From positions 164,219-228,218 of the forward strand of contig CAYRXW010000003.1 in NCBI GenBank assembly GCA_964428335.1: a DNA stretch of 64,000 bases, written 5' to 3'. This DNA comes from GW2011-AR15 sp964428335. GTDB taxonomy: Archaea; Nanobdellota; Nanobdellia; Woesearchaeales; GW2011-AR15. Numbering within the stretch: the stretch's first letter is position 1; each line of letters starts with the position of its first letter. Below are positions 25,230 through 34,945 of the stretch, one piece after another. Under the pieces are notes generated by a model that did no database searches, had not been told where the DNA came from, and was given only the letters and a program-made list of their open reading frames with translations. Both the position numbers and the translations under genes were made by a program.

Positions 25230-26503
25230 ATTGCATCCTTGATATTCTCAAACCCGCAAATCCACCTTACAACCCTTTCAACCCCAAGACCATAGCCTGA
25301 ATGAGGGACTGAGCCATATTTTCTCAGGTCAAGATACCAGTCATAATGCTCAGGTTTCTCACCTTGTAGTTTCAGGTATTTCTGTAGCTCTTTGATATCT
25401 GTATCCCTTTCACTTCCTCCTATTATCTCGCCATAGCCTTCAGGTGCAAGCATGTCAAAGCATAATGCAACATCATCATTCGCTTCACTTGGCTTTGGAA
25501 GCTTTCTTTTCTTATAGAATGCCATTATCTCTTTTGGGTATTCAGTCACAACAATAGGCGTATCAAATAATTCCATGACCGTTTCTTCTTCTATAGTCCG
25601 TAAGTCTTTTCCCCATTCAACTTCCATCCCTTTCTTTTCTTTCAATAGCCTTAGAACTTCTGTATAAGTGACAGTAGGGATTTCTTTTTCAGCAGTTGCC
25701 TTTAATTTTGAAATATCCCTCTCAAGGATCTTCAGTTCCTTTTCATTGTTCTCAAGAACTTTTTTCACAATGAATTTTATCTCGTCTTTTGCAACCTGGG
25801 TGCACTCGTCAAGATGCATCCATGCAGATTCCATTTCAGCCATCCAGAATTCTGCGAGGTGCCTTGAAGTCTTTGATTTTTCAGATCTGAATGTAGGACT
25901 CATGTTATAGATTTTTTCTAATGCGAAAACTCCTGCTTCAGCATAAAGCTGCCAGGACTGTGAAAGATAAACAGTATCCTCAAAAAACTTCACAGAAAAT
26001 AATGTCGAACCTCCTTCGCAGGCATTAGGCTGGAAGATAGGTGCTTCAAACTCATAATATCCTTTATTCCTGAAAAACTCGTGAATTGCGCCTGTAATAG
26101 TGCTCCTTATCTTAAGCATTGCAACCATCTTCCTGCTCCTAATCCATAAGTGTCTGTTATCCAGTAGATACTCAGTTGAGAAATCCTTAGTTATTGGGAA
26201 AGGTTCAGAGGAATGCACTATTTTAAGGTCATGAACATCAACCTCAAATCCTGTAGGTGCCCTTTCATCCTTTTTTATAGTTCCTGAAAGCTCTAATGAT
26301 GATTCCATCCCTAATTTTGATGCTGCTTCAAAAATCTCCTTTTTATCTTCCTTCACAACGCACTGTATTATGTCTGAACTGTCCCTAATGACAATAAAAA
26401 CAAACTTATTGCTCATCCTTATCCTATAGACCCAGCCTCTTATAGAGACTTCGCCTGAGCCTTTTTGCATTGCATCTGAAATTGAGATAAATTTTTGTTC
26501 CAT
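25193..26503 (-). CDS. asnS: Asparaginyl-tRNA synthetase
   Basis: 436 aa class IIb synthetase. N-terminal OB-fold anticodon domain (VSIRGWVYRIRMSNKFVFIV), motif 2 as FRSEKSKTSRHLAEFWMAEME, which marks AsnRS rather than AspRS, then EIIGGSERD and motif 3 GYGLGVERVVRWICG. Charges tRNA-Asn directly. The final residues AIPFPRTMLRKAP are encoded twice: a displaced copy lies 112 bases downstream. TATA box near 26525-26535; divergent from the pilin-like operon. Confidence 0.95.
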   Translation of the reverse strand: MEQKFISISDAMQKGSGEVSIRGWVYRIRMSNKFVFIVIRDSSDIIQCVVKEDKKEIFEAASKLGMESSLELSGTIKKDERAPTGFEVDVHDLKIVHSSEPFPITKDFSTEYLLDNRHLWIRSRKMVAMLKIRSTITGAIHEFFRNKGYYEFEAPIFQPNACEGGSTLFSVKFFEDTVYLSQSWQLYAEAGVFALEKIYNMSPTFRSEKSKTSRHLAEFWMAEMESAWMHLDECTQVAKDEIKFIVKKVLENNEKELKILERDISKLKATAEKEIPTVTYTEVLRLLKEKKGMEVEWGKDLRTIEEETVMELFDTPIVVTEYPKEIMAFYKKRKLPKPSEANDDVALCFDMLAPEGYGEIIGGSERDTDIKELQKYLKLQGEKPEHYDWYLDLRKYGSVPHSGYGLGVERVVRWICGFENIKDAIPFPRTMLRKAP

Positions 26504-26570
26504 ACCTTACAGGATAAATTATGATTTTATAAAATTGGCGAAATATATATATAACCCGCATCCATAATCC

Positions 26571-27080
26571 TTGAATATGAAAAAGAGGGGACAGTTTTCA
26601 GTAGAATATATTATGATAATCACAATCTCCCTTCTTATACTTTTACCTGGAATCTATATTTTCAGAAACTATGCATTTGAATCAAATGACAGGTTGATGG
26701 AAACCAGGCTAGATGAGGTTGCAAATTCAATACTTTTGAGGGCAAAAAAAATGCATTACTTTGGCCCGCCATCCAAATCAGTTGTTGAAGTGGAGATGCC
26801 TTCCGGTATAAGCAGCATGTATGTCTATAATGAAGGGACAGAGTATTTTTTGGGTTTTTTAGTTCTCACTTCTTCAGGAGAGAAAGAATTTCTTTTTGAT
26901 TCTGATATACCCATACGTGTGGATTCCCCAGTAGCCTGCAAAAACCCATGCAGTTCCTGCTCGTGTTTCCCTGAAAATGCGTATGGTGAAGGGCTAAAAA
27001 ACATCAAAGTTGAATCAGCAAAAGACACCATGTTTTATGTCAGGATAAAAGAGGATTCAGAGGCAGTTGCAAATGGCTAA
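26571..27080 (+). CDS. Pilin-like protein with class III signal peptide
   Basis: 169 aa. MKKRGQFSVEYIMIITISLLILLPGIYIF has the archaeal class III (prepilin) form: basic residues, a G-Q cleavage site, FSVEY, then the hydrophobic core that packs the pilus. The outer domain is about 130 residues and has a CKNPCSSCSC cluster. First gene of a five-gene overlapping set, each starting with a similar N-terminal hydrophobic helix. Likely a subunit or minor pilin of a surface appendage. Confidence 0.85.
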   Translation: MNMKKRGQFSVEYIMIITISLLILLPGIYIFRNYAFESNDRLMETRLDEVANSILLRAKKMHYFGPPSKSVVEVEMPSGISSMYVYNEGTEYFLGFLVLTSSGEKEFLFDSDIPIRVDSPVACKNPCSSCSCFPENAYGEGLKNIKVESAKDTMFYVRIKEDSEAVANG

Positions 27081-27558
27081 GGCCCAGATAATCAGCATGG
27101 ATTTCATCATGGCTTTCATAATCTTCATGGGGGCGATATCTATTTTTTTTTATTCATACCAAAGCAATATCAGGTCTTCAAACTTTAAAATAGATCCGAA
27201 AGCAACTTTCTCTAAGCTTACAAACATGGAGAATTCTTTTCTTTCAGGAGCAAAACTTGTCAATTTTGATGAATACATAACAGAATATGAGCCGTTAACA
27301 CTTCATGAAATATTAAAAGGCACAGAGAATGCAAACTACTGCATCTATCTTCAGAATGGCACGAAAATACTGAGAAATTTTGAAGCTGTTGATAGTGACA
27401 ATAATATTTTTTTTGGAGCGAAAAAATGCGGGGAAGTCAGGTTTACACCAACTTTAGAAGAGCCTATATGCAGGGGAAAAGAGGCAATCATTATCACAAA
27501 ACCAGTTGTTTTTAACGGTGGGATAATGTCTCTGAATGTGCTTGCATGTGAAAAATGA
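27073..27558 (+). CDS. Pilin-like membrane-anchored protein
   Basis: 161 aa from the ATG at 27073, which has GAGG 9 bases upstream and overlaps the previous stop. N-terminus KAQIISMDFIMAFIIFMGAISIFFYSY is a class III-like signal. The outer domain contains several Cys and ends with KPVVFNGGIMSLNVLACEK. Overlaps the next gene by ATGA. Probable minor pilin. Confidence 0.8.
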   Translation: MAKAQIISMDFIMAFIIFMGAISIFFYSYQSNIRSSNFKIDPKATFSKLTNMENSFLSGAKLVNFDEYITEYEPLTLHEILKGTENANYCIYLQNGTKILRNFEAVDSDNNIFFGAKKCGEVRFTPTLEEPICRGKEAIIITKPVVFNGGIMSLNVLACEK

Positions 27559-28070
27559 AAAAAGGATATTTTTTCTTAATTGATGGGATATTTGCAATAG
27601 TCATACTTGTAATAGGCTTTTTGCTTGTATCAACAGAAAAGCCATATAAAGAGCAGACAATGCCAGTAGAATTCTCAGCGGACAATTTCATAGACATATT
27701 ATCAACAGTCAAGCTTAGTGACATCTGTGAAAATTCAGTGTGCACAAACAAGAAAATAGAACAATATATTGGACAGACAAATAATCGTGAACAGACTATT
27801 ATTGATTTTCTCGGGGAGTTATATTCAGCAGGGAAAAAAAATGAAGCAAAGATCATTTTCACAAACTTAACATACATAGTCAGAAACGACATATATGGTG
27901 TTTCCCTCTCCATAAATAATGAAGAACTCTATTCCGACGCCGGAAAAATCCAAAGCAGAGAATTAATAGCATCCAAAAAGATGGTTTTTGGCTTTGCAGA
28001 AAACCAGGCAAATGGGAAAGTAAGATACTGGGGACCATATCTTGCAGAGGTCATGATATGGGAAAAATGA
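27555..28070 (+). CDS. Pilin-like membrane-anchored protein
   Basis: 171 aa. Begins MKKGYFFLIDGIFAIVILVIGFLLV, a prepilin-like hydrophobic helix after a short basic start. Outer domain about 140 residues with a CENSVC pair and SREL/GPYLAEVMIWE end. It overlaps both neighbours. Family not recognised beyond the signal type. Confidence 0.78.
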   Translation: MKKGYFFLIDGIFAIVILVIGFLLVSTEKPYKEQTMPVEFSADNFIDILSTVKLSDICENSVCTNKKIEQYIGQTNNREQTIIDFLGELYSAGKKNEAKIIFTNLTYIVRNDIYGVSLSINNEELYSDAGKIQSRELIASKKMVFGFAENQANGKVRYWGPYLAEVMIWEK

Positions 28071-28876
28071 TCCTTTCAAACAATGGGAAATTAAGAAAAA
28101 GAGCAATCTTCTTTTCCATAATGAGCATGTTCATCATTATCCTATTTGTTTCACTCTCTACGATATTATCAAAATTCAGGGTTGAGGAAACAGAACTTGA
28201 CATAACAAGGGATAGGGTCAGCGTATTAAATTCGGTTGTAAGCGACATGGAAGAGGTTTATTTTGAAAAAATGGTATATGTGGCTGCAAAAAACTCTTTA
28301 ATAGGGCTTTCAAAATACTATCACGAAAACCAATACGGAAGCAGGGTAAAGAGGACCGCAGAGGCAAATATGAGAACGCTTCTTTATGAAGGGATATTGG
28401 TTGAGCCAAACGGTGAAAAAATCAACCTTACAGTGCTTAGATTTAATGATGACAACCAGCCTTATATCAACAGAAGCTATACAATAAAAGGGCTGAAGGA
28501 AGGGGTTGTTTTAATGTTTAATGACCTTGGTGTAAATGTGAACGAGTTCTCCATAAACATCTCAACAGGAAATATGGACCAGATTGACCCATGGACAATG
28601 CAGATAAAAGCAGACATCTACTATGATTTTGAAGATAAGACAAAAATTGTATCATGGTCAGGATTTACTGAAAAAACAGTAAAAGTGCCAATATATGGGA
28701 TGTATTCATATGATCTTCAGAATGGAAAAGGAAACTTTGAAATCATTACAAGAAACTGGAAAGAAGACAAATTCACAAAGACAGAGCCATCTGTACTTTC
28801 AAAATTGAGCAATTACAATAATCCAAAGCAAAACGGGATATGTTCGCCAAGCGCAACATGTGATGCAAATGTCTAA
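28058..28876 (+). CDS. Membrane-anchored protein of the pilin-like operon
   Basis: 272 aa. GAGG at 28047-28050 lies 7 bases before the ATG. Basic start (NGKLRKRA) then a membrane helix (IFFSIMSMFIIILFVSLSTIL), a coiled region and a beta-rich outer domain. Ends CSPSATCDANV. Overlaps the previous gene by 13 bases and the following gene by 8. Possibly a membrane platform or adaptor for the appendage. Confidence 0.78.
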   Translation: MGKMILSNNGKLRKRAIFFSIMSMFIIILFVSLSTILSKFRVEETELDITRDRVSVLNSVVSDMEEVYFEKMVYVAAKNSLIGLSKYYHENQYGSRVKRTAEANMRTLLYEGILVEPNGEKINLTVLRFNDDNQPYINRSYTIKGLKEGVVLMFNDLGVNVNEFSINISTGNMDQIDPWTMQIKADIYYDFEDKTKIVSWSGFTEKTVKVPIYGMYSYDLQNGKGNFEIITRNWKEDKFTKTEPSVLSKLSNYNNPKQNGICSPSATCDANV

Positions 28877-29762
28877 GTCACAGGTTTCCTTTGAATTTAT
28901 AATGATCTTTGTACTTGTGCTTTTTGCATTATCAGGGTTTATCTATATAATAAACCAGAGAATTTTTGAACTAAGCAAAAAACAGGAAAATCTTGTTTTA
29001 GTGCATCTTTCAAACAGCATAATAAACGAGGCAATAATAGCATCAAGCGCCAACAACAATTATGTAAGGAAGTTTGATATCCCGCAAAAATTGTTCGGAA
29101 AAGATTATAGGATGAGCATTGAAAACTCAGAGCTTTCTATAGTTGTACTGGAGAATAACCAGACCTATCTAGAGCATCTGGCAGTTTTTCCAATCCCTGT
29201 AAAAGGTAGCTTCATACAGCAGATAACAGAGAACACGACAGAGCACTGCGTCTCAAGAAGCACAGACGGCATAAGATTTTCAAGGACACAGGCAAGCATC
29301 GACCCGAATGTCACAAATCCAGGACTAGGAGATGTATTTGACGTTTTCATAAGCCTTCACTGCGTGACAGATGTCGCTAGCGCAAGATTCACGATAAAAT
29401 ATGATCCAGAAGCGCTTGAGCTTATGGATATGGAAGCAGTTCCAGTGATATTTCAAAAACAGGAATTTCGGAAAAAAAATCCTCTGTTCGAAAACGTCCT
29501 TACTGAATTTCCTATAAATGATCCGGAACTAATAAATGAAGATATTGCAAGATTCACGTTTGGCTACATCGGGACAACATGCGAATCAGGTTCAGGAAAC
29601 TTTGCTAGGATGAAATTCAGGGCATTAAAGGCAGGGGAAACAGAGATAAAATTTGATGAGGATGTAAACGAATACATAAACATCCTTGACTGCAACACTA
29701 ATCCAACAACAGAATTCGCACTGCCTGATTCAAGGAACAATGCCAGGATTGTTATAGAGTAG
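28869..29762 (+). CDS. Pilin-like protein carrying a cohesin-like domain
   Basis: About 297 aa from the ATG at 28869 (28863 is possible). Class III signal KSQVSFEFIMIFVLVLFALSGFIYI and a small N-terminal domain. From about residue 140 to 270 comes a beta sandwich with cohesin hallmarks: GDVFDVFISLHCVTDVASAR, FTIKYDPEALELMDME and GNFARMKFRALKAGETEIKF. Cohesins bind dockerins. A dockerin-like calcium loop occurs in the giant protein two genes downstream, so this protein could display that partner on a filament (inference). Confidence 0.78.
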   Translation: MSKSQVSFEFIMIFVLVLFALSGFIYIINQRIFELSKKQENLVLVHLSNSIINEAIIASSANNNYVRKFDIPQKLFGKDYRMSIENSELSIVVLENNQTYLEHLAVFPIPVKGSFIQQITENTTEHCVSRSTDGIRFSRTQASIDPNVTNPGLGDVFDVFISLHCVTDVASARFTIKYDPEALELMDMEAVPVIFQKQEFRKKNPLFENVLTEFPINDPELINEDIARFTFGYIGTTCESGSGNFARMKFRALKAGETEIKFDEDVNEYINILDCNTNPTTEFALPDSRNNARIVIE

Positions 29763-29817
29763 AAAAGTTTATATAGCAGTAAACCGGTAAGAAAACCAAG
29801 GAAAAGAGGGGTTTTTA

Positions 29818-30300
29818 ATGAAAAAAGCACTAATCTTAATGGTAACACTTATAATATTTCTAAGCGCATGCACAATAAAAAAAGAAGAAAATGGATGTTT
29901 TGCTTTGTCTGGGGAAGATAGGGCAAAATGTTTTTCTGCTCAAGCTGCAGAAACTTTAAATATAGAATTTTGTGAAAACCTCCAAGAACAGGAGCTAAAA
30001 AAAGAATGCATTGAAGGGAGCATTAATGCAAGATTATCTCCAGAGGATTGTTCAATGCTTGATGAAACAGGCGACGTTGATTTTTGTGTGTACACAGTAG
30101 CGAAGAAAACAAAGGATATGGGTGTCTGTGAAAAAATAAGTGCCCTGATTACGAAGGACAGTTGTTATCTTGATATGGTTAGTATCTATGGATTAGATGC
30201 ATGCAAAAGCATTACAGGTTCTGGCTTAAAGGAACTATGTGAAAAAACTGCTAACAAAGAAGAAAATATTAACCTTGATGGTGTAAACGTTGTCAATTAA
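29818..30300 (+). CDS. Putative lipoprotein with Cys repeats
   Basis: 160 aa. Lipobox-type start (MKKALILMVTLIIFLSAC), after which about ten Cys occur at regular spacing (CFALSGEDRAKC, FCENL, KKECIEG, DFCVYTVAKKT, CEKI, CYLDM), a pattern of short helical Cys repeats. Own promoter: TATA box (TTTATATA) at about 29767-29774 and GAGGGG before the ATG. Followed immediately by the giant Cys-rich protein. Function unknown. Confidence 0.8.
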   Translation: MKKALILMVTLIIFLSACTIKKEENGCFALSGEDRAKCFSAQAAETLNIEFCENLQEQELKKECIEGSINARLSPEDCSMLDETGDVDFCVYTVAKKTKDMGVCEKISALITKDSCYLDMVSIYGLDACKSITGSGLKELCEKTANKEENINLDGVNVVN

Positions 30301-30301
30301 A

Positions 30302-33300
30302 ATGAAAAACAACCTAAAGCGAACTTTATTTGTTTTTTTCGGATTAATTTTATTAACTTTTTTTGCAAAATTAACTCTTGCTATTTGTTGGGGTGTTGAG
30401 TGTCCACCAGGCAGTCCAGGATGTAAAGATGACTGGTGCGATGATTTGTATGATGCTGAATGTGTTGCATGTGATGATCCTGCAGAAGAGAATCAAGATC
30501 CACCTTGCGAACCTTCATGTGGTTCCAATGAATGCGGTGGAAACGGTTGCGGGGGATCATGTGGATCGTGTGATGCTGAACCATACACAACAGGTTGTAC
30601 AAACGGAGCATGTATGTTCCAGCCAGCAACTCTAACAGCAAGTTCAAACACACCTTGCATAGATGAGACTGCAGCATCAAAAAAAATAATAGTAACTGGG
30701 ACAAGCGGATACTGCGGGGATGTTTCTATAAAATTGCCATGGAATGCAAACTTAGTACCTGTTGAAACAACAAAAACTTTCGAGACTTATAATTTTCAAA
30801 AAGAAATAACAATACCAGACGATGTTGCTTTAGCAAACACTCCTTTTGTAGTTGAAGTATGGGGGAACAGGGAAGCAAAGGACTCATCAAAAGATGAAGT
30901 TGATTATGTGCCTGTGTGTTATAAGGAGATTCTTGTTGAACTTAACTACCTTAATTTTTTCTATTGCCCAGATTCTGAAAATTTGCAGATAGCAGCAGAT
31001 GGCAGGTTTGATTACTACAATGAAACAGCACAATATATTTTTGATTCATTTACTTATGTGAAATGGGATGAATGCGTAAGCAGCTTAACAGTCACAGCAT
31101 GCTCCCCAAACCCAACAGACTGCGTTGATAATTCAGGAACTTCAAAAAGCCAGAACAGCGTTTTCAACGGTGATACTGATTCAGAGACAGAGGTCTGCTG
31201 GTCAAAAGAAGGCATACAGGGTGCCTGGACAGATGCTGATATCAGCCCTAATGTATGTGCAAAAATAACAGGGGCAGACTGGTATGACTGCAATCCTTCA
31301 GCAGAATGTGATAATGGTGTTGATGATGTAACTGGTACAAACAACCTGGACATTGACGGACTTTGCTGTGGCGATGACAACAGTGAAAACAACCTTCAGA
31401 CAAAGGTCAAATATGCAGGAAATACGGCTTTTATTCCAAACATTAATTACAATGCATGTTGCGATGATGGGTTTACCTGTGCAACAGAATACGGAAGCTG
31501 CATAAGAAGCGGAGATACTTATTGTTTAGAAATAGAAAACTACAGGGCTACATGCAAGGCTGAAGGTCATATAGAAATCAGCCAGGATACAAGATGCAAG
31601 TCAGACTGTCAAATATGCAACATAAATGATGAAGAACAGTCTTTTGGGGTAATAGATGATATTGATCTAAATGCAATAAATTCTTTTATTGAGAATTCAC
31701 CAGGAGATTATGATCCTTTGTATGACACTAACAGGGATAATAATGTAAATGAAGATGACATATTGTTCTGCAGGTCAATGTATGGTGAAGCATGTGTTAC
31801 ATGCTTAAGATTAGCTGAAGAAGGAAGAGATGTGTGCGCAGAAACAGATGACGGAATCGTGTTTGGGCAAAACAAGCCTTTCAGATGCTCACCAAACGAA
31901 AACAATTTCACTGTTGAATTAAGAAATGATGATTACTGCGGTGAAGTCTGCGACTATACTTTTGAGAAAGCAGCATGCGATGTAAACAAGTGCGGTGGCT
32001 GCGCAGTAGATAGTGACTGTGGTTCTGACCAGTATTGTGATGTATCAAGATGCTCATGCGAGCCAAGGATGTGCAATGACGATATATGTTCAGACTTTGA
32101 CTGTAGTGTCTGTGGAGGAACAGGAGACTGTGGAACATGCCCTCCACCATGCACTAAAACAGAAAACAATGAATATACCTTGGATGACAACAAAGATAAT
32201 GATTGTGATGGTTTGGTTGATGAACCAATCTTCGAAGAAGAAGGGACGTATATTTGGGAATCTTCCTGTAACTATTATGTATGTGAATTTACAGATTCAG
32301 TAAAAAAGAAGAAAGCAGAAGTCACTTTGAAAGGAAGTGTTAGTGCAGCTACAAAAGTTTTGAGTGAACTTGATGATGTAGTAGCAAGAACAGCAATAAA
32401 GACTTCTTTTGTTTCTCATTTAAACAATTCAGATAATATAGACTGCATGCTTTTCAAATCAGGAGAAGTACTTGAATATTTTGTAAACTTTTCAGGCAGT
32501 ACAAATACAGCACAGATATTTTTAGGAGACACATTAAGAAACCCAATATCAAATCCTTTCAGTTATGCTTCACCTTCCTGTGCACTAGGTTGTTCATCAC
32601 CTGGAAATTGCCAGAGGCTGAGCTGTGATCCTGCAGAATGCCTGTTTGATTGCGGAGGATATTTTGTTGACACTTCAACAGATTATTGTGCAGCATGCCA
32701 GGAATCTACTGTATGCTCAAATTATACAGACAGATATTCATGCTATTATGATCCATGTTCAGGGGCAATGACAAACAAAGGATGCTCTTGGAATGAGACC
32801 AACAAGCAATGCTCAGACTCTTTTAACTATTGCCCTCCAGGCACTGCTCTTTGCACAGATGGAAGCTGCAGCGTTAATTGCAAAGACAGCGAGTTTCAGG
32901 GATGTGTCCAGAGTGTTATAGACTATTCAAAAATAAAAGACAAGGCAGGAACAAATAACGGAAAAGTTGTCGGTTCTGAGATATACGAAGATGGAAGGAT
33001 CAACGAAGGCTTTGAATTTGATGGAAATGATTTCATCAGTGTTCCAGATAAAGCCATATTTGACCTTGATTATTTCACAATATCTTTTTATGTCAACCCT
33101 TCAGATGTAGATATAAAAAACGAATATGTAAGTAAAAGACTATCATGCGGAAACAGCAACTATTTTGACATATGGGGGAATGACAGCATATATCTTGAGG
33201 TGAACAAAGGCTCAAGGGCATATGTTGTAAAGACTTCCAGAGTGAAGGAAAATTCATGGGATTTTGTAACATTTGTAAAAGAAGGAGATAAAATCAAGGC

Positions 33301-34945
33301 GTACACAAATGGCAGATTATCATCTGAAGTTTCACTAAATGAGAACTTCAAGATAATTAATGATGCAAACATAACAATAGGTTCAAGCCCATGTGTAGGC
33401 CAGAATGGGATGTATAGATTAAAGGGAATAATGGATGATTTCAGAATATACAAAACAGCCCTTTCAGCAACAGAGGTAAGCAGGCTTTACAATAAAACCT
33501 ACTCAAACACACAAGTTCCAATACTTCATTACACATTTGATTATGACAGTTTCGATAGCACTGTTGTAGGTTCTGAAGGAGATGAAAACGGCATCTGTGA
33601 GGTTGGTGAAGGGTGCGCATGTGATGATTGCCTAAATAAAAGAGACAGCTGTACAGCAGGTGCACTTTGTTCAGAGGAAGGATTATGCGGATGTCCAATT
33701 GGCACAACCTTATGTAAGGATATGACTTGCAGTAGCGATTGCTCAAAAAATCAGGGGATGAAAGCATGTGTTGGGCTTCCAAACGGAAGATGCGAATTAT
33801 ATGAAGGATGTGACTGTGTTGACTGTAAAGGAAGACAGGACAGCTGCATGTCAGGGCTTTTATGCGTTGATGATTTTTGTGGAAAACCAGGAAAGCCAGA
33901 ATGCAAAGTTGGAGAAGCGCTGTGTAAGGATTTGACTTGTGATAAAACTTGCGAGTTACATGGCGGAAAAATGGGCTGCGATGGACAGGCAAACGGAGTT
34001 TGTGAATACCTTGAAGGCTGTGCATGCCCTGATTGCGATGGTAAAAGAGACAGCTGCACGGAACTTGGCGTGTGCGAAATTGATAATATGCTTTGTGTAT
34101 CAAAAGCTCCTGGTGGAACCATATATGAGGAATGTGTTGATACAGATTTGGACGGTTATTATAAGATAAGTTCACTATGCGAAGGCAGCAATGATTGTAA
34201 CGACAACGACCCAGAAGTCAATCCAGGCGCAATAGAAATCAAAGGAAACCAGAAAGATGATGATTGCGATCTTGAAGTAGATGAGGATTCCTACCAAGGC
34301 ATAACTATTGAAAGCCTGACAAAAAGGGTGGAACCATTTACAAAGCTCACTTTGAATGTCAATGTAGAGAATGAACTTGAAAACGAACTTCAGAATGCCA
34401 GGATATCTCTAGCAGGCCCAGGCGGAATCAGGATAATAGAATCAAGCAAGAGCGTGTCAGTCCCTGCAAAAAGTTCAGAGACAATCACATTTGAACTGTT
34501 TATCAAAGATTACAATGAGGATTATGCGGATTTAACCATGGACTTTGTGTTTGGAGAACTTAGCAAATCCCAGGTATTATCCTTGGATATCGATTCTCCA
34601 AATTTCCTTATAGCTGCAGATCCAGAGGACCTTGATGAAAACAAGGAATGTGTGGATATATATTATATGTCAAAAGGCAGCGGAAATGCAGATATTGAAA
34701 TGAATATAATAGATCCAAATGCATTCAGCCAGACTGTCATAGTTGATTACATCTCTTCAGCAAGATTGGGAGAAACAGCAGAAATGCTTTCAAATCCATA
34801 TTGCCTGCCAAATGATAAGGATTATTTAATAAAAGGATACTTATATAAGTCAGTTCCAGGCAGATTTGTAGATGTGGCTGATTCAAGCGAAAGAGACATG
34901 AATCCGGTTGAGGATAGCATGGTTGTAAGTATCAAGGTGAGGTAA
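30302..34945 (+). CDS. Giant Cys-rich surface protein with dockerin-like and LamG domains
   Basis: 1547 aa from the ATG at 30302. Signal peptide ending near TLA-ICWG. Many Cys-rich blocks; dockerin-like region with a canonical calcium loop D475-TNRDNNVNEDD486 preceded by a degenerate first loop. A MopE-type end (DNDCDGLVDEP) lies near 640 and a LamG/concanavalin-like domain at about 873-1070 (FEFDGNDFISVPD). Three NGxCExxEGCxCxDC repeats follow, then a MopE-like metal-binding motif at about 1278-1330 (CVDTDLDGYY ... NDCNDNDPEVNPGA). The C-terminus is a beta domain with no membrane helix. Likely exported and attached through the neighbouring membrane proteins. Confidence 0.85.
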   Translation: MKNNLKRTLFVFFGLILLTFFAKLTLAICWGVECPPGSPGCKDDWCDDLYDAECVACDDPAEENQDPPCEPSCGSNECGGNGCGGSCGSCDAEPYTTGCTNGACMFQPATLTASSNTPCIDETAASKKIIVTGTSGYCGDVSIKLPWNANLVPVETTKTFETYNFQKEITIPDDVALANTPFVVEVWGNREAKDSSKDEVDYVPVCYKEILVELNYLNFFYCPDSENLQIAADGRFDYYNETAQYIFDSFTYVKWDECVSSLTVTACSPNPTDCVDNSGTSKSQNSVFNGDTDSETEVCWSKEGIQGAWTDADISPNVCAKITGADWYDCNPSAECDNGVDDVTGTNNLDIDGLCCGDDNSENNLQTKVKYAGNTAFIPNINYNACCDDGFTCATEYGSCIRSGDTYCLEIENYRATCKAEGHIEISQDTRCKSDCQICNINDEEQSFGVIDDIDLNAINSFIENSPGDYDPLYDTNRDNNVNEDDILFCRSMYGEACVTCLRLAEEGRDVCAETDDGIVFGQNKPFRCSPNENNFTVELRNDDYCGEVCDYTFEKAACDVNKCGGCAVDSDCGSDQYCDVSRCSCEPRMCNDDICSDFDCSVCGGTGDCGTCPPPCTKTENNEYTLDDNKDNDCDGLVDEPIFEEEGTYIWESSCNYYVCEFTDSVKKKKAEVTLKGSVSAATKVLSELDDVVARTAIKTSFVSHLNNSDNIDCMLFKSGEVLEYFVNFSGSTNTAQIFLGDTLRNPISNPFSYASPSCALGCSSPGNCQRLSCDPAECLFDCGGYFVDTSTDYCAACQESTVCSNYTDRYSCYYDPCSGAMTNKGCSWNETNKQCSDSFNYCPPGTALCTDGSCSVNCKDSEFQGCVQSVIDYSKIKDKAGTNNGKVVGSEIYEDGRINEGFEFDGNDFISVPDKAIFDLDYFTISFYVNPSDVDIKNEYVSKRLSCGNSNYFDIWGNDSIYLEVNKGSRAYVVKTSRVKENSWDFVTFVKEGDKIKAYTNGRLSSEVSLNENFKIINDANITIGSSPCVGQNGMYRLKGIMDDFRIYKTALSATEVSRLYNKTYSNTQVPILHYTFDYDSFDSTVVGSEGDENGICEVGEGCACDDCLNKRDSCTAGALCSEEGLCGCPIGTTLCKDMTCSSDCSKNQGMKACVGLPNGRCELYEGCDCVDCKGRQDSCMSGLLCVDDFCGKPGKPECKVGEALCKDLTCDKTCELHGGKMGCDGQANGVCEYLEGCACPDCDGKRDSCTELGVCEIDNMLCVSKAPGGTIYEECVDTDLDGYYKISSLCEGSNDCNDNDPEVNPGAIEIKGNQKDDDCDLEVDEDSYQGITIESLTKRVEPFTKLTLNVNVENELENELQNARISLAGPGGIRIIESSKSVSVPAKSSETITFELFIKDYNEDYADLTMDFVFGELSKSQVLSLDIDSPNFLIAADPEDLDENKECVDIYYMSKGSGNADIEMNIIDPNAFSQTVIVDYISSARLGETAEMLSNPYCLPNDKDYLIKGYLYKSVPGRFVDVADSSERDMNPVEDSMVVSIKVR

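Noticed and set aside
33441..34175. 244-aa minus-strand frame inside the giant surface protein gene
   Set aside because: His/Leu/Cys-rich product is the reverse image of the Cys-rich repeats; the plus-strand frame is uninterrupted and has domain matches.
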